Positions 53,101 through 61,023 of a stretch of 61,128 bases of DNA are shown in pieces. How positions within the stretch are numbered: position 1 is the stretch's first letter; every line of letters begins with the position of its first letter. The position numbers and the translations under genes were made by a program. Below the pieces are notes generated by a model. It was not told where the DNA came from, searched no databases, and saw only the letters and a list, made by a program, of their open reading frames with translations. Origin of the DNA: CAZKCI01 sp964551475 (lineage in GTDB: Bacteria; Auribacterota; Erginobacteria; Erginobacterales; CAZKCI01); the NCBI GenBank assembly GCA_964551475.1, contig CAZKCI010000008.1, forward strand, positions 1-61,128. Reading direction: 5' to 3'.

Positions 53101-53544
53101 GATTTAGGCCTCTGGCGGATACGCGACTTCACGAAGGTCTATCTCGGCAAGGCCGGCGATTTCCCCGTCCCCGGCGACTACGAAGGTCTGATGGACGGCA
53201 AGGCGGACTTCTCCATCTACCGGCCGAGCCAGGGATTGTGGGCCCTGCGCGGTTTCTCCCGATTCTACCTGGGCACGCTGGGAGACTTCCCCGTCCCGGC
53301 CGATTACGATGTCTTCCCCGGCGACGACCTGGCGATCTTCCGGGGGACGAATGGGATGTGGCACATCTACGGCTACTCCAAGTATTACTTCGGCCAGACC
53401 GGCGACAAGCTGGTCCCGGCCGACTACGACGGAGACGACATCGACGACATCGCGATCTTCCGGGACACTTTGGGCTTCTGGTCGGCAATGGGGAAGACGA
53501 CGGCCTATTTCGGCATGGGCGGCGATGTTCCGGTGACGAGATAA
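50170..53544 (+). CDS. Secreted subtilisin-like (S8) protease with six-repeat C-terminal module
   Basis: A 1124-residue exoenzyme. Signal peptide (ends GIASA, 25); an I9-like prodomain region (about 35-210); peptidase S8 domain with Asp in GVADSGLDMG (near 235), His in GHGTHVSG (near 279) and Ser in GGTSMSAP (near 519), so the triad is complete. A galactose-binding/P-like domain (about 590-700) and a further beta domain follow. Six FG-GAP-like repeats (about 875-1124) end GGDVPVTR-stop. GGAGA ribosome binding site six bases from the ATG. Could process the other secreted proteins or degrade external protein. Confidence 0.9.
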   Translation: MTLHPWPAVSCAAILAIALPGIASAQESVSIRLASRSFDPLDASLALSSRQGYSGKYHLLQFSGPVREEWKEECRGRGIEFLDYIPDFAFIVRAAPERLDAAAALPFVRWIGPYRSSCRVDSTLLAASRLKKGDNPEIIVTLFPGAAADQAIAEMIKSGGKVVRRTDGPVRTKLRVRAPGAAIEKIAAIEGVKWVERAPRLVWHNNKAGVIVRARTAWTNLSGILGTGQVVGVADSGLDMGTTDPAALHEDFEDGNGQSRVLAISSWSSGTRDLIGHGTHVSGTILGNGAKSGSTPLGRVFPSTCYAGIAPEASLVMQNVSAADGSLAGVPDDLNILFSQARAGGARVHNNSWGVIGAGEYGSMSEDVDEFASANPDFLIVFSAGNDGVDANFDGVIDLFSIGPPATAKNCITVGATENNRPPTSDPWPAHNMTYGWYGPDDYPADPINSDFVSDDIDGLAAFSSRGSERDARFKPELVAPGTNLISCRTQAVAAAGSVLWGPGGLTGDDANNYVFSGGTSMSAPVVTGAAALVRQYYTDRFGIAPSAALVKATLINGAKDISPGQYGTGATREIPEPPRPNNVEGWGLIDLGSTVFSPAPLDFYYFDVTGGGYTGSVHTYPVTVSSSIYPFSATLVWMDHPGSTPAEGPLVNDLDLTVTDPLGIVHHANRATLAGPISYDDGAADGYYHGDEGFIESVRFTPSCYPATVERAMFYLDSTAGEYSKTIQYRIYAAGSGAPGSLLASGTTVLRRAGWHVIEIPGGVTIHSGSFHLALVMPDNDLVWGWDHDDPIAERSWEYTPMTGWYQSIRNYMFRAVVSCPTLNDRVNNVEGIDIAAPSAGTYLVTVNGYNVPYGPQPYALVVSRPNVSANLPARVVLDSGDYNGDGTSDIAVFRRQAGFWSIRGIGQYYFGSAADIPTSGDYNGDGTSDIAIFQPSSGLWAVRAVTRAVFGADGDIPVPADYNGDGRTDMGIFREDLGLWRIRDFTKVYLGKAGDFPVPGDYEGLMDGKADFSIYRPSQGLWALRGFSRFYLGTLGDFPVPADYDVFPGDDLAIFRGTNGMWHIYGYSKYYFGQTGDKLVPADYDGDDIDDIAIFRDTLGFWSAMGKTTAYFGMGGDVPVTR

Positions 53545-53621
53545 CAGCAGTTGACGGTTGACAGTTGACGGTTGACGGTTATCAGTACCTGATCACTGAT
53601 TACTCCTTTTGCTTTTGCTGT

Positions 53622-53960
53622 TTTTGTGTGGGAGGGGCATTCTTGCCCCGATCCGAGCTGGCATGGATCGCGACCCCGATTTTCATATACACATACTCGT
53701 CATCGGGGCAGGCAGGAATGTCGCTCCCACGGGTAAGATTTTAGGCAGACACAGATTTTTCTGTAGGGCAAGGGGCGTCTCGCCCCGATTTTGATTAACT
53801 TGGATCGCGGCGAGACGCCGCTCCCACGGATAGGACTTGCGAGAGAACGATCGTCGACGAAATTGTGGGAGGGGCGTCTCGCCCCGATCCAAGTCGGCCC
53901 GGATCGCGCCTGGTCCCGAAGAAGAATTCGGGATGCAAGCAGAAGACGTTCCCACAATGG
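53622..53960. repeat. Cluster of REP-like hairpins
   Basis: Starts with the cassette CTTTTGCTTTTGCTGTTTTT then TGTGGGAGGGGCATTCTTGC. Includes the element (53664-53732) with GATCGCGACCCCGATTTTCA that is homologous to the 3' end of coaB, and two further GGGGCGTCTCGCCCCGAT / GGCGAGACGCCGCTCCCAC units to about 53955. No gene. Confidence 0.7.
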
Positions 53961-54040
53961 GGAATAATACCGTAGGCGCGGACCTTGAGATCCGCGCATG
54001 AGCAAAGAGAAATGATTACTACTTACTGGAGGGGTTCAGA

Positions 54041-56944
54041 ATGAGAAGGTCCCTTCCCATTGGATCAGGGATTACTGTCGCTCTTCTGATTTTGCTAACT
54101 GGCGGGCAAGCCATGGCAGATCAGTATCAGGGGAATTGGACGGCTTTCAGCGGCCTGGGTTCGTCCTCCGGGCTGGCCGTCGCGACTGTAGGAGAAACCG
54201 TTAGACGAGTGAGTGTTCTAGTATCTGCCTCTGCCACGGGCTGGGTCCCTCTCGCCGATGCCGACCTTCAATATACAGCGCTCTATTTGCAATCGCCATC
54301 CGGGACCATAATCGCACTGTATGAGAAATATGATCTCGAAGAAAGTGGGCTTTTCCAGACGTTTTTCGATGACCGAGCCGACAAGTCGATACTGCACAGC
54401 CTCGCTCCCTATTTCGGTCCCCATCGGCCCGTCGAGCCGCTTGCGGAGTTCAATGCGGAATGGTCAGCCGGAACCTGGACCATAGTGGGATTCAATGATG
54501 GTGTAAATCAGAACTTTAACGTTCAAGACTGGGTGCTATATATCAACGAAGCCCCCACACCCTCTCCGACCCCCACCCCCGATAACTTGGTATGTTTGTC
54601 CTACGTCGGCGATCCCATGGGTTGGTCATCCTTCACCGGTGACTCGACCATTTATATGCCCGATATAGGGATCGTTGACGATATTGACGTATATATCACC
54701 GCCCACGCGGATTCGGACTTCAAGGATGTCAGCATGTATCTGATATCCCCGACCGGGGAATCGCGACCGCTTTTTGAATACCAGGATCTGAGCGGAAAGG
54801 ATCTTTATCGAACAATGTTCGATGACGAAGCCGGCACGCCCATTACGCAAGGGGTCGTTCCCTATGTTGGCCCGTATAAGCCTCGGGGAGACCTTTCGGC
54901 TTTCGACGGAGAGTCGGTCACCGGAAACTGGACGCTCTTCTGCTATAACGCTTCGGATCAGAATGTTCGGATCAGCGATTGGGGTATCCGCTATTGTTTT
55001 ATCGGCTCTACGGTTCCGCCTCGAACCCCGACGCCTACTCCCGAAACTACGGTCACTCCGACACCTCAACCATCGCCCATTACTACCCCGACTCGCTCAC
55101 CGGCTACTCCGACGCCCTCGCCATCGCCGGCACTGATCTGTCACGAATACTGGGGGTCTCCCTTCTCCTGGACAGGCATAAGCACGGCAATATCCCGCCG
55201 GTATGTTTCCGATGAGAATCCCGTGCAGGGGATCAAGGTGTTTGTCAGCGCCCATGCTGGAGAAAGTCTGGACATGATGGGGCTTTATCTCATATCGCCA
55301 GCGGGGAACGTCTCCGCTCTGTTCGAAAAACATCAGTTGGCGGAGCATGAGCTTTATCAGACATTGTTTGAAGATTCCGCTTTCACGGCGATCACGGACG
55401 ATGTAGCTCCTTATCTCGGGCCGCATCGTCCGGTGGAAGCGCTCTCGTCTTTCTATGGAGAATGGATGGCCGGCACCTGGACGCTGGTCGTCTATAACGA
55501 TTCCGCCAGCAATCCCGGTTGGGTGAGCGAATGGGCTTTGGACGTATGCAGTTTCAGCGCGCTTGTTCCTACTCCGACTGCATCTCCAACTCCCCTAACA
55601 ACTCCGAGGCCATCGCCGACAACCACCCTTCCTCCCGGTTTTTACTCTCCCACGCCTCCCCCCACCGCCAGCCCCACGCCCAGCACTTCCCCCACGCCGA
55701 CGCCCTTGCTGGACTGCACGGATTACCAGGGGTCTTTCATGTCTTGGACCACCATCGCCACCAAGACCTCGGTCAAGCAGGTCTTCACCAACAACGAGAT
55801 CACCGACGTCAAGGTTCGGGTGACAGCACAAGTGAACGACAGCCTGGACTGGATCGGCATGTACCTGATGTCTCCCGAGGGCACTCTGGTCACCCTCTTC
55901 GAGAAGCATCAGCTGGACGAGCACCAACTCTTCTGGACCTGGTTCGACGATACGGCCTGGTCCGGCATCACCAGCGGAGTGGCAAACTATATCGGATCAT
56001 ACCGTCCGGTCGAACCGCTTCGGGCCTTCCGGGGGGAATGGACGGAGGGGACCTGGGTCCTTATCGCCTACAACGACTCGGCCAGCAACGCCGGCCAGGT
56101 CACCGACTGGATACTGGAGCTCTGCACCGATCTCCCTCCCGTCCCTACTCCCACTCCTTCGATCGAGCCCGGAGCTCCCACACCAACTCCCGCCGGGAAC
56201 ATGATGCCGATCATCGCCTCCGGGGACTACAACGGTGACGGGACGAGCGACATCGGCTTCTTCCGTCCCGCGACCGGCCTCTGGTCGATACGTGACGTGG
56301 GGACCGACTTCTTCGGAAGCAACGGCGATATTCCGGTGAGCGGGGACTATGACGGCGACGGCACGGCCGACATCGGCGTCTGGCGGGCGAGCGAGTCTCT
56401 CTGGAACGTGCGGGGCGTCACACGCTACTACTTCGGCGCGGCCGGGGACATCCCCGCCCCCGGCGACTACGACGGCGACGGCGCCTGCGACCCCGCCATC
56501 TTCCGTCATTCGACCGGGTTCTGGTTCTCGCCCGGCCTGACCCGGTTCATCTTCGGTGCGGCGGGGGACATCCCGATCCCCGCCGACTACAACGACGACG
56601 GAACGGATGATATCGGGATCTTCCGCCCGTCCTCAATTCTCTGGTCGATCCGGGGCTTGAGCCGGGCCTATTTTGGCGCCAGCTCCGACTATCCGGTGCC
56701 TGCTCGTTACAGCGGGGCCGGGGCCCGGATCTCCATCTTCCGCCAGTCGGGTGGGCTCTGGGTGATGCAGGGGCTGAGCCGCTTCTATTTCGGGTCCTCG
56801 GCCGATCTGCCCGTCCCGGCGAACTACCGGGGAGACGGGGCCGACGTCCCGGCGATCTTCCGCTCCTCTACCGGCCTCTGGTCGGTCCGCGATTTCACGC
56901 GGGCATTCTGGGGCAGCGACGGCGACGTTCCGGTCACGAGATAA
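54041..56944 (+). CDS. Secreted protein with four P-domain-like units and six-repeat C-terminal module
   Basis: A 967-residue exoprotein. Signal peptide (about 1-26, ends AMA). Four repeats of a proprotein-convertase P-domain-like fold (start near 30, 185, 360 and 555) each with LYLxSPxGT, a LFQTFFDD-type segment, PYFGPHRPVEPL and a closing GTWTLVVYND; they are separated by Pro/Thr linkers. Six FG-GAP-like repeats (about 722-967) end DGDVPVTR-stop. P-domains here resemble those following secreted proteases, but no protease domain is present, so binding is more likely than catalysis. GGAGG ribosome binding site precedes the ATG. Confidence 0.82.
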   Translation: MRRSLPIGSGITVALLILLTGGQAMADQYQGNWTAFSGLGSSSGLAVATVGETVRRVSVLVSASATGWVPLADADLQYTALYLQSPSGTIIALYEKYDLEESGLFQTFFDDRADKSILHSLAPYFGPHRPVEPLAEFNAEWSAGTWTIVGFNDGVNQNFNVQDWVLYINEAPTPSPTPTPDNLVCLSYVGDPMGWSSFTGDSTIYMPDIGIVDDIDVYITAHADSDFKDVSMYLISPTGESRPLFEYQDLSGKDLYRTMFDDEAGTPITQGVVPYVGPYKPRGDLSAFDGESVTGNWTLFCYNASDQNVRISDWGIRYCFIGSTVPPRTPTPTPETTVTPTPQPSPITTPTRSPATPTPSPSPALICHEYWGSPFSWTGISTAISRRYVSDENPVQGIKVFVSAHAGESLDMMGLYLISPAGNVSALFEKHQLAEHELYQTLFEDSAFTAITDDVAPYLGPHRPVEALSSFYGEWMAGTWTLVVYNDSASNPGWVSEWALDVCSFSALVPTPTASPTPLTTPRPSPTTTLPPGFYSPTPPPTASPTPSTSPTPTPLLDCTDYQGSFMSWTTIATKTSVKQVFTNNEITDVKVRVTAQVNDSLDWIGMYLMSPEGTLVTLFEKHQLDEHQLFWTWFDDTAWSGITSGVANYIGSYRPVEPLRAFRGEWTEGTWVLIAYNDSASNAGQVTDWILELCTDLPPVPTPTPSIEPGAPTPTPAGNMMPIIASGDYNGDGTSDIGFFRPATGLWSIRDVGTDFFGSNGDIPVSGDYDGDGTADIGVWRASESLWNVRGVTRYYFGAAGDIPAPGDYDGDGACDPAIFRHSTGFWFSPGLTRFIFGAAGDIPIPADYNDDGTDDIGIFRPSSILWSIRGLSRAYFGASSDYPVPARYSGAGARISIFRQSGGLWVMQGLSRFYFGSSADLPVPANYRGDGADVPAIFRSSTGLWSVRDFTRAFWGSDGDVPVTR

Positions 56945-57002
56945 CAGCAGTTGACGGTTGTCAGTAACTGATCACCGATTACTTCTTTTGCTTTTACTTT
57001 TT

Positions 57003-57069
57003 TTGTGGGAGGGGCGTCTCGCCCCGATCCGAGTTGGCCCGGATCGCGGCGAGGACGCCGCTCCCACAA
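57003..57069. repeat. REP-like hairpin at the RAYT 3' end
   Basis: TGTGGGAGGGGCGTCTCGCC then CCGATCC ... GGATCGCGGCGAGGACGCCG then CTCCCACA. It begins within three bases of the stop codon of the transposase gene. Complete two-stem form. Confidence 0.8.
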
Positions 57070-57070
57070 A

Positions 57071-57562
57071 CTATAGCCGGTATTTGCACCACCAGTAGGG
57101 ATAGTCCTCCGGGCGTTTCACCAGTCCCTTTCTGACCGGATTGTAGTAGCAGTAGAGGATGATCTCCCTGAGCGCCCGTTCGTCCCTTATGCAGTGCTCG
57201 TAGTAGCCGTCCTGCCAGACTTGACCTCCTTTCGGGCTCTGCTCTGATATTCGTTTGCCCGTGAAGCTCTTTAGCGTATGCATAATTTGTTCCAGTCTCC
57301 AGCCTGGCTTCAACCTGGCAACAATATGAATATGGTCCGGCATAATCATGGTGCAGATGCGCTCCCAGCGCTGATGATCGTCTAACCACTGGATCGCGCT
57401 AAATACAATCCGGCAGTTGGCTTTTTCGACAAACAGGGGGCGCTGATTTTCCGTTGATGCTCGGAGAAAATAAAAGTGACCCGGGATAGACCTTCGCCCC
57501 TTGCGGAGAGAACAGGAACCTCGGCCTGGATAGACTGGGAGTGTATTCTCATCCGTATTCAT
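57071..57562 (-). CDS. REP-associated tyrosine transposase (RAYT, Y1_Tnp family)
   Basis: A 163-residue HUH-type single-strand nuclease. The HUH motif is MPDHIHIVARL near residue 83, and the catalytic Tyr lies in the conserved C-terminal stretch LREIILYCYYNPVRKGLV near 145; VWQDGYYEHCIRDERAL is also typical of RAYTs. Such proteins cut and move REP hairpins, which surround the gene on both sides here. The start (57562) has a GGAGG site 11 bases upstream; a longer form from 57580 is possible. It appears intact. Confidence 0.9.
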   Translation of the reverse strand: MNTDENTLPVYPGRGSCSLRKGRRSIPGHFYFLRASTENQRPLFVEKANCRIVFSAIQWLDDHQRWERICTMIMPDHIHIVARLKPGWRLEQIMHTLKSFTGKRISEQSPKGGQVWQDGYYEHCIRDERALREIILYCYYNPVRKGLVKRPEDYPYWWCKYRL

Positions 57563-57649
57563 GGGATTTAGACCCTCCATATATAAAGATGCATGTCCGG
57601 CCGGATTTCTTGCATTTATATGAGATCTCGACCTTTGCTTGGGGGATCC

Positions 57650-57813
57650 AAGTTGGCTCGGATCGCGGCGAGGACGCCGCTCCCACAGATAAGACTTGCG
57701 GTCGCACGCTAGCGAGATTGTGGGAGGGGCGTCTCGCCCCGATCCAAGTTGGCCCGGATCGCGGCGGGTCCCGAAGAAGATTTCGGGATGGGGCAGACGC
57801 CGCTCCCACAGAA
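57650..57813. repeat. REP-like repeats upstream of the RAYT gene
   Basis: GGATCGCGGCGAGGACGCCG-CTCCCACA (57658-57685), then TGTGGGAGGGGCGTCTCGCC (57719) and GGGGCAGACGCCGCTCCCAC (to about 57811), with a CCCGAAGAAGATTTCGGGAT loop hairpin inside. These partner the copy at 57003-57069. They separate the RAYT from btuF. Confidence 0.75.
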
Positions 57814-57873
57814 TGGCTTGGCTCGGATCGCGGCATACAAATCAGTTCAGAGAGAATAGGGGATTCGGTTATC

Positions 57874-58773
57874 ATGTCCCCCGACATGCACCGCATCCCC
57901 ATAATGCTGACGGCCCTGGCCCTCTCTGCGCGGCTATCCGCGCAGGCCACCCCCCTGACGATCGTCGACGCCACCGGGGAGGCAATCGTCTTCGCCGAAA
58001 CGCCCCGGCGGATCGTCTCGCTCAATCCCGACTTCACCGAGAACCTCTTCGCCCTCGGAGCCGGAGACCGGATCGTCGGCGTCACCACTTTCTGCGATCA
58101 TCCGCCGGAGGCCGGGCTCAAGGAGAGGGTAGGGGACCTCTGGACACCCAGCATCGAGAAGATCCTCTCCCTTTCCCCGGACCTCATACTCGCCACGCAG
58201 GAAGGAAACCGTCCCCAGACGGTGAAGGCGCTGAGAGATCTCAAACTCAAGGTCTTCGTCTCCTCCGCCGCCCAATCTATCGACGGATATATCGAGAACC
58301 TTCTCCAACTCTCCCGGATCATCGGAGCGGAGGCCCAAGGCGAAGAGCTGGCCGCCGGACTGCGGGCGGAAATAGGCCGCGCCCAGGAGCGAGCATCCGG
58401 GCGGCCGCGCCCCCAGGTCTTCTTCCAGCTGGGAAGGTCCCCCATCGTGACCGTCGCCCGGGGGACCATCATCGGCGAGTTGATCGAGATCGCGGGCGGG
58501 GAGAACATCGCGGCCGGAGCGCCCTTGCGCTATCCGACATTCAGCCGGGAAAAGGTTCTCGCCGATGATCCGGAGATCATCATCATCGCATTGGAGGAAG
58601 GGGAGGCGGAGGTAGCCCGTGACGAGTGGAGGAAGTTTGGCTCTCTCTCGGCGGTGAAAAACGGGAGGGTGTATATTCTCGATCCCGATCTGGTCAGCCG
58701 CGCCGGCCCGCGCCTGGCCGAGGGGCTGAAGAAAGTCGGGGAGATAGTCCGATCTGTAAAAAGCGAACAGTAA
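57874..58773 (+). CDS. btuF: ABC transporter substrate-binding protein, BtuF-like
   Basis: A 299-residue periplasmic binding protein of the BtuF/FhuD type. After a short signal (IPIMLTALALSARLSAQA) come RRIVSLNPDFTENLFALGAG and VGVTTFCDHP, the PSIEKILSLSPDLILAT motif, and a C-terminal lobe ending VYILDPDLVSRAGPRLAEGL. This pattern favours corrinoid uptake over ferric siderophores, though the substrate is not proven. Translation is placed at the ATG following AGGGG (57874). It heads the btuF-btuC-btuD order with REPs on both sides. Confidence 0.82.
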   Translation: MSPDMHRIPIMLTALALSARLSAQATPLTIVDATGEAIVFAETPRRIVSLNPDFTENLFALGAGDRIVGVTTFCDHPPEAGLKERVGDLWTPSIEKILSLSPDLILATQEGNRPQTVKALRDLKLKVFVSSAAQSIDGYIENLLQLSRIIGAEAQGEELAAGLRAEIGRAQERASGRPRPQVFFQLGRSPIVTVARGTIIGELIEIAGGENIAAGAPLRYPTFSREKVLADDPEIIIIALEEGEAEVARDEWRKFGSLSAVKNGRVYILDPDLVSRAGPRLAEGLKKVGEIVRSVKSEQ

Positions 58774-58787
58774 ACTGATGGATCACT

Positions 58788-58850
58788 GGCCTGGATCGCG
58801 GCGAGTCCCGAAGAAGATTTCGGGATGGGGCAGTCGCCGCTCCCACGGGA
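58788..58850. repeat. REP-like element between btuF and btuC
   Basis: GGATCGCGGCGAGTCCCGAA, then GAAGATTTCGGGATGGGGCA, then GTCGCCGCTCCCAC. The left TGTGGGAG arm is missing, so it is a partial copy. Confidence 0.65.
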
Positions 58851-58924
58851 TCATAGAGAGAGCGTTTAAGGTTTGCGATTCGCCATTCGTGATAATTCGT
58901 GGAAAATCAGCTAGCGAGCCCTAA

Positions 58925-59908
58925 GTGAAGAAGAGCGTCATATTTATTGCACTGACTGCGGCTCTCATCGCCGTCTCCGCCCTCTCCTTGAAAACCGGAG
59001 CGGTGGCGGTGCCGATCCCGCGTCTCTGGGATGTTCTCATTGGCGATGCCGCTCCCGGCGACGAGACGATCGCCTCCATCGTCCTCAAGATCCGCCTCCC
59101 CCGACTGCTCCTCGCCCTGCTCATCGGCGGCGGCCTCTCCGTCGCCGGTGTCGTCTTTCAGGGCCTTTTCCGCAATCCCCTGGTCGAGCCCTACACTCTG
59201 GGCGTGGCGGGCGGCGCCGCTCTGGGCGTCTCGCTGGCCGTCCTTCTCGGCCGGTCCGTTCCCCGCCTTCTCCTCCCGCTCTTCGGCTTTGCCGGCGCGG
59301 CGGCCGCGGTTCTCTTCGCCTACTCCATCGCCCGGCGGCACTACCTGAAGATCTCCTATCTCCTCCTCACCGGCGTGATGATCTCCTTCATCTCGTCGTC
59401 GCTGATCATGCTCCTGATGTCCGTCTCCAGCCTGAGCCAGTTCCGGACGCTGATCTTCTGGTCGATGGGTTCCCTGGATCTCGCCGACCCGGCCCTGCTC
59501 GCCCTGACCGGAGCTGCCGTCCTCCTCGCCTCCCTGGCCGCCTGGTCCCGCTCCCTTCCCCTGAACGCCTTGGCCCTGGGGGAAGAGGGCGCGGCCTCGC
59601 TGGGTATCCGCTTGGAGCGGGAGAAGACCGTTCTTTTCATCATCGGCTCGCTGCTCGCCGGAACGGCGGTGGCGGCGGCCGGCGTGGTCGGTTTCGTCGG
59701 CCTGCTCGTCCCCCACGCCGCGCGGATGGTCGTCGGCCGGGACCATCGCTTGCTCATCCCCGCCTCCTTCCTCGCCGGGGCTGCCTTTCTCGCCGCCTGC
59801 GACACGCTGGCGCGGGCGCTCCTCGCCCCCGTCGAGCTTCCGGTGGGCGTGATCACGGGTGTTTTGGGGGGAGCGGCCTTCATCGCGCTGTTGGGGAGAA
59901 AACAATAG
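58925..59908 (+). CDS. btuC: FecCD/BtuC-family ABC permease
   Basis: A 327-residue inner-membrane permease with about ten hydrophobic helices. Family motifs: RLPRLLLALLIGGGLSVAGV, FQGLFRNPLVEPYTLGVAGG, and GVVGFVGLLVPHAARMVVGRD. It carries the solute delivered by the binding protein. Start is a GTG at 58925. No TonB-dependent receptor gene is in the window. Confidence 0.92.
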   Translation: MKKSVIFIALTAALIAVSALSLKTGAVAVPIPRLWDVLIGDAAPGDETIASIVLKIRLPRLLLALLIGGGLSVAGVVFQGLFRNPLVEPYTLGVAGGAALGVSLAVLLGRSVPRLLLPLFGFAGAAAAVLFAYSIARRHYLKISYLLLTGVMISFISSSLIMLLMSVSSLSQFRTLIFWSMGSLDLADPALLALTGAAVLLASLAAWSRSLPLNALALGEEGAASLGIRLEREKTVLFIIGSLLAGTAVAAAGVVGFVGLLVPHAARMVVGRDHRLLIPASFLAGAAFLAACDTLARALLAPVELPVGVITGVLGGAAFIALLGRKQ

Positions 59909-59941
59909 GTCCAATAGGACCTATAAAAAGCTGTCCGCGCC

Positions 59942-60742
59942 ATGAAAGAGCTTCTCTCCGCCCGCAACGTTTCCGCCGGCTACGGATCGCGGCAGGTCCT
60001 GCGCGATGTGAGCATCTCCCTGTCCGAAGGGGATTTCCTCGGAGTTTTGGGGCCGAACGGATCGGGGAAGACCACGCTGGTCCGCGTCCTCTCCGGCGTT
60101 CTTAAACCCGGCGCTGGAGAAGTTTTCTGGAAGGAGCGGCCTCTCCAAGGGATTCCCCGGGCGCAAGCAGCCAGGGAAATCGCCGTGGTCGGACAATCTC
60201 CTCCATCTCAACTGGATCTTCCGGTCGAGGAGATTGTCGCCCTGGGGAGATTGCCGCATTTCACGCGATTCCAGTGGACGCCGGGAGAGGAGGATCGGCA
60301 GGCGATCGAAAGGGCGATGGAGACGACCGGCATCGCGGATTTGCGCCAGCGGAACTTCCAGTCCTTGAGCGGGGGAGAGCGCCAGAGAGTGATGATCGCC
60401 CTGGCCTTGTCCCAGGAGCCGCGGGCAATCCTGCTCGACGAGCCGACCGTCCACCTCGACGTCGCCCATCAGGCCGAGATCCTGGACCTGATCGCGGCGA
60501 TGAACCGGGACCAGGGACTCGCCGTCCTGGCCGTCCTGCACGATTTGAACCTGGCGGGCGCCTTCTGCCGACGCCTGGTCTTTCTCAAGGCGGGCCGGAT
60601 ATTAAGGGAGGGGCGGCCGGCGGAACTGCTGGCGGAGGCGCCGGTGCGTGAGCTTTTCGGGCGGGGGATGGGCGTCCTGCCCAATCCACAAACCGGGATT
60701 CCGGTGCTGTATCCCGTCCGAGGTCAAGAAGTTAAGCGCTGA
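59942..60742 (+). CDS. btuD: ABC transporter ATP-binding protein, BtuD/FhuC-like
   Basis: A 266-residue ATPase energising the BtuC-type permease. Walker A GPNGSGKTTL is near residue 37, the Q-loop region reads VVGQSPPSQLD, the signature LSGGERQRVMIA is near 143, Walker B ILLDEPTVHLD is near 163, and the switch His is in AVLHDLNL. Separated from btuC by the AGGTCCAATAGGACCT spacer. The unusual THLD-to-VHLD change after the Walker B Glu is minor. Confidence 0.93.
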   Translation: MKELLSARNVSAGYGSRQVLRDVSISLSEGDFLGVLGPNGSGKTTLVRVLSGVLKPGAGEVFWKERPLQGIPRAQAAREIAVVGQSPPSQLDLPVEEIVALGRLPHFTRFQWTPGEEDRQAIERAMETTGIADLRQRNFQSLSGGERQRVMIALALSQEPRAILLDEPTVHLDVAHQAEILDLIAAMNRDQGLAVLAVLHDLNLAGAFCRRLVFLKAGRILREGRPAELLAEAPVRELFGRGMGVLPNPQTGIPVLYPVRGQEVKR

Positions 60743-60801
60743 GGGCAGATCCCGCCAAATATTCTCTTGTCGGACCGGATCTATATAAGTACACTGTACA
60801 T

Positions 60802-60996
60802 ATGAATGGGATACGATTCGAATGGGATGCGGCCAAGAACCGCGCCAATGCGCGCAAGCATGGGATTTCTTTTGAAGAGGCCCAGACCGTGTTTCTCGAT
60901 GAGAATGCCCTGCGGTTTTATGATCCCGATCATTCTCAAGATGAGGATCGTTTTTTGATACTTGGCGTCAGCTTTCGCTTCCACACACTAGTGTAG
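60802..60996 (+). pseudogene. brnT: Truncated BrnT-family toxin
   Basis: The first 55 residues fit BrnT ribonuclease toxins (FEWDAAKNRANARKHGISFE, then EDRFLILGVS), but the frame ends at 64 residues in FRFHTLV, where the family normally continues for 25-35 more with a VVHT and RIISARRA-like end. No brnA antitoxin follows. A promoter TTGTCG-17-TACACT (60767-60795) overlaps a GTAC-ACT-GTAC palindrome and predicts transcription from the ATG itself. Probably an inactive remnant cut by the repeat that follows. Confidence 0.7.
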
Positions 60997-61023
60997 TGTT
61001 CCAGAAATACCTTGTCCGGATTT

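Noticed and set aside
57600..57870. Cobalamin riboswitch upstream of btuF
   Set aside because: The region consists of REP-like hairpins, and no B12-box-like GCCACTG motif was seen.
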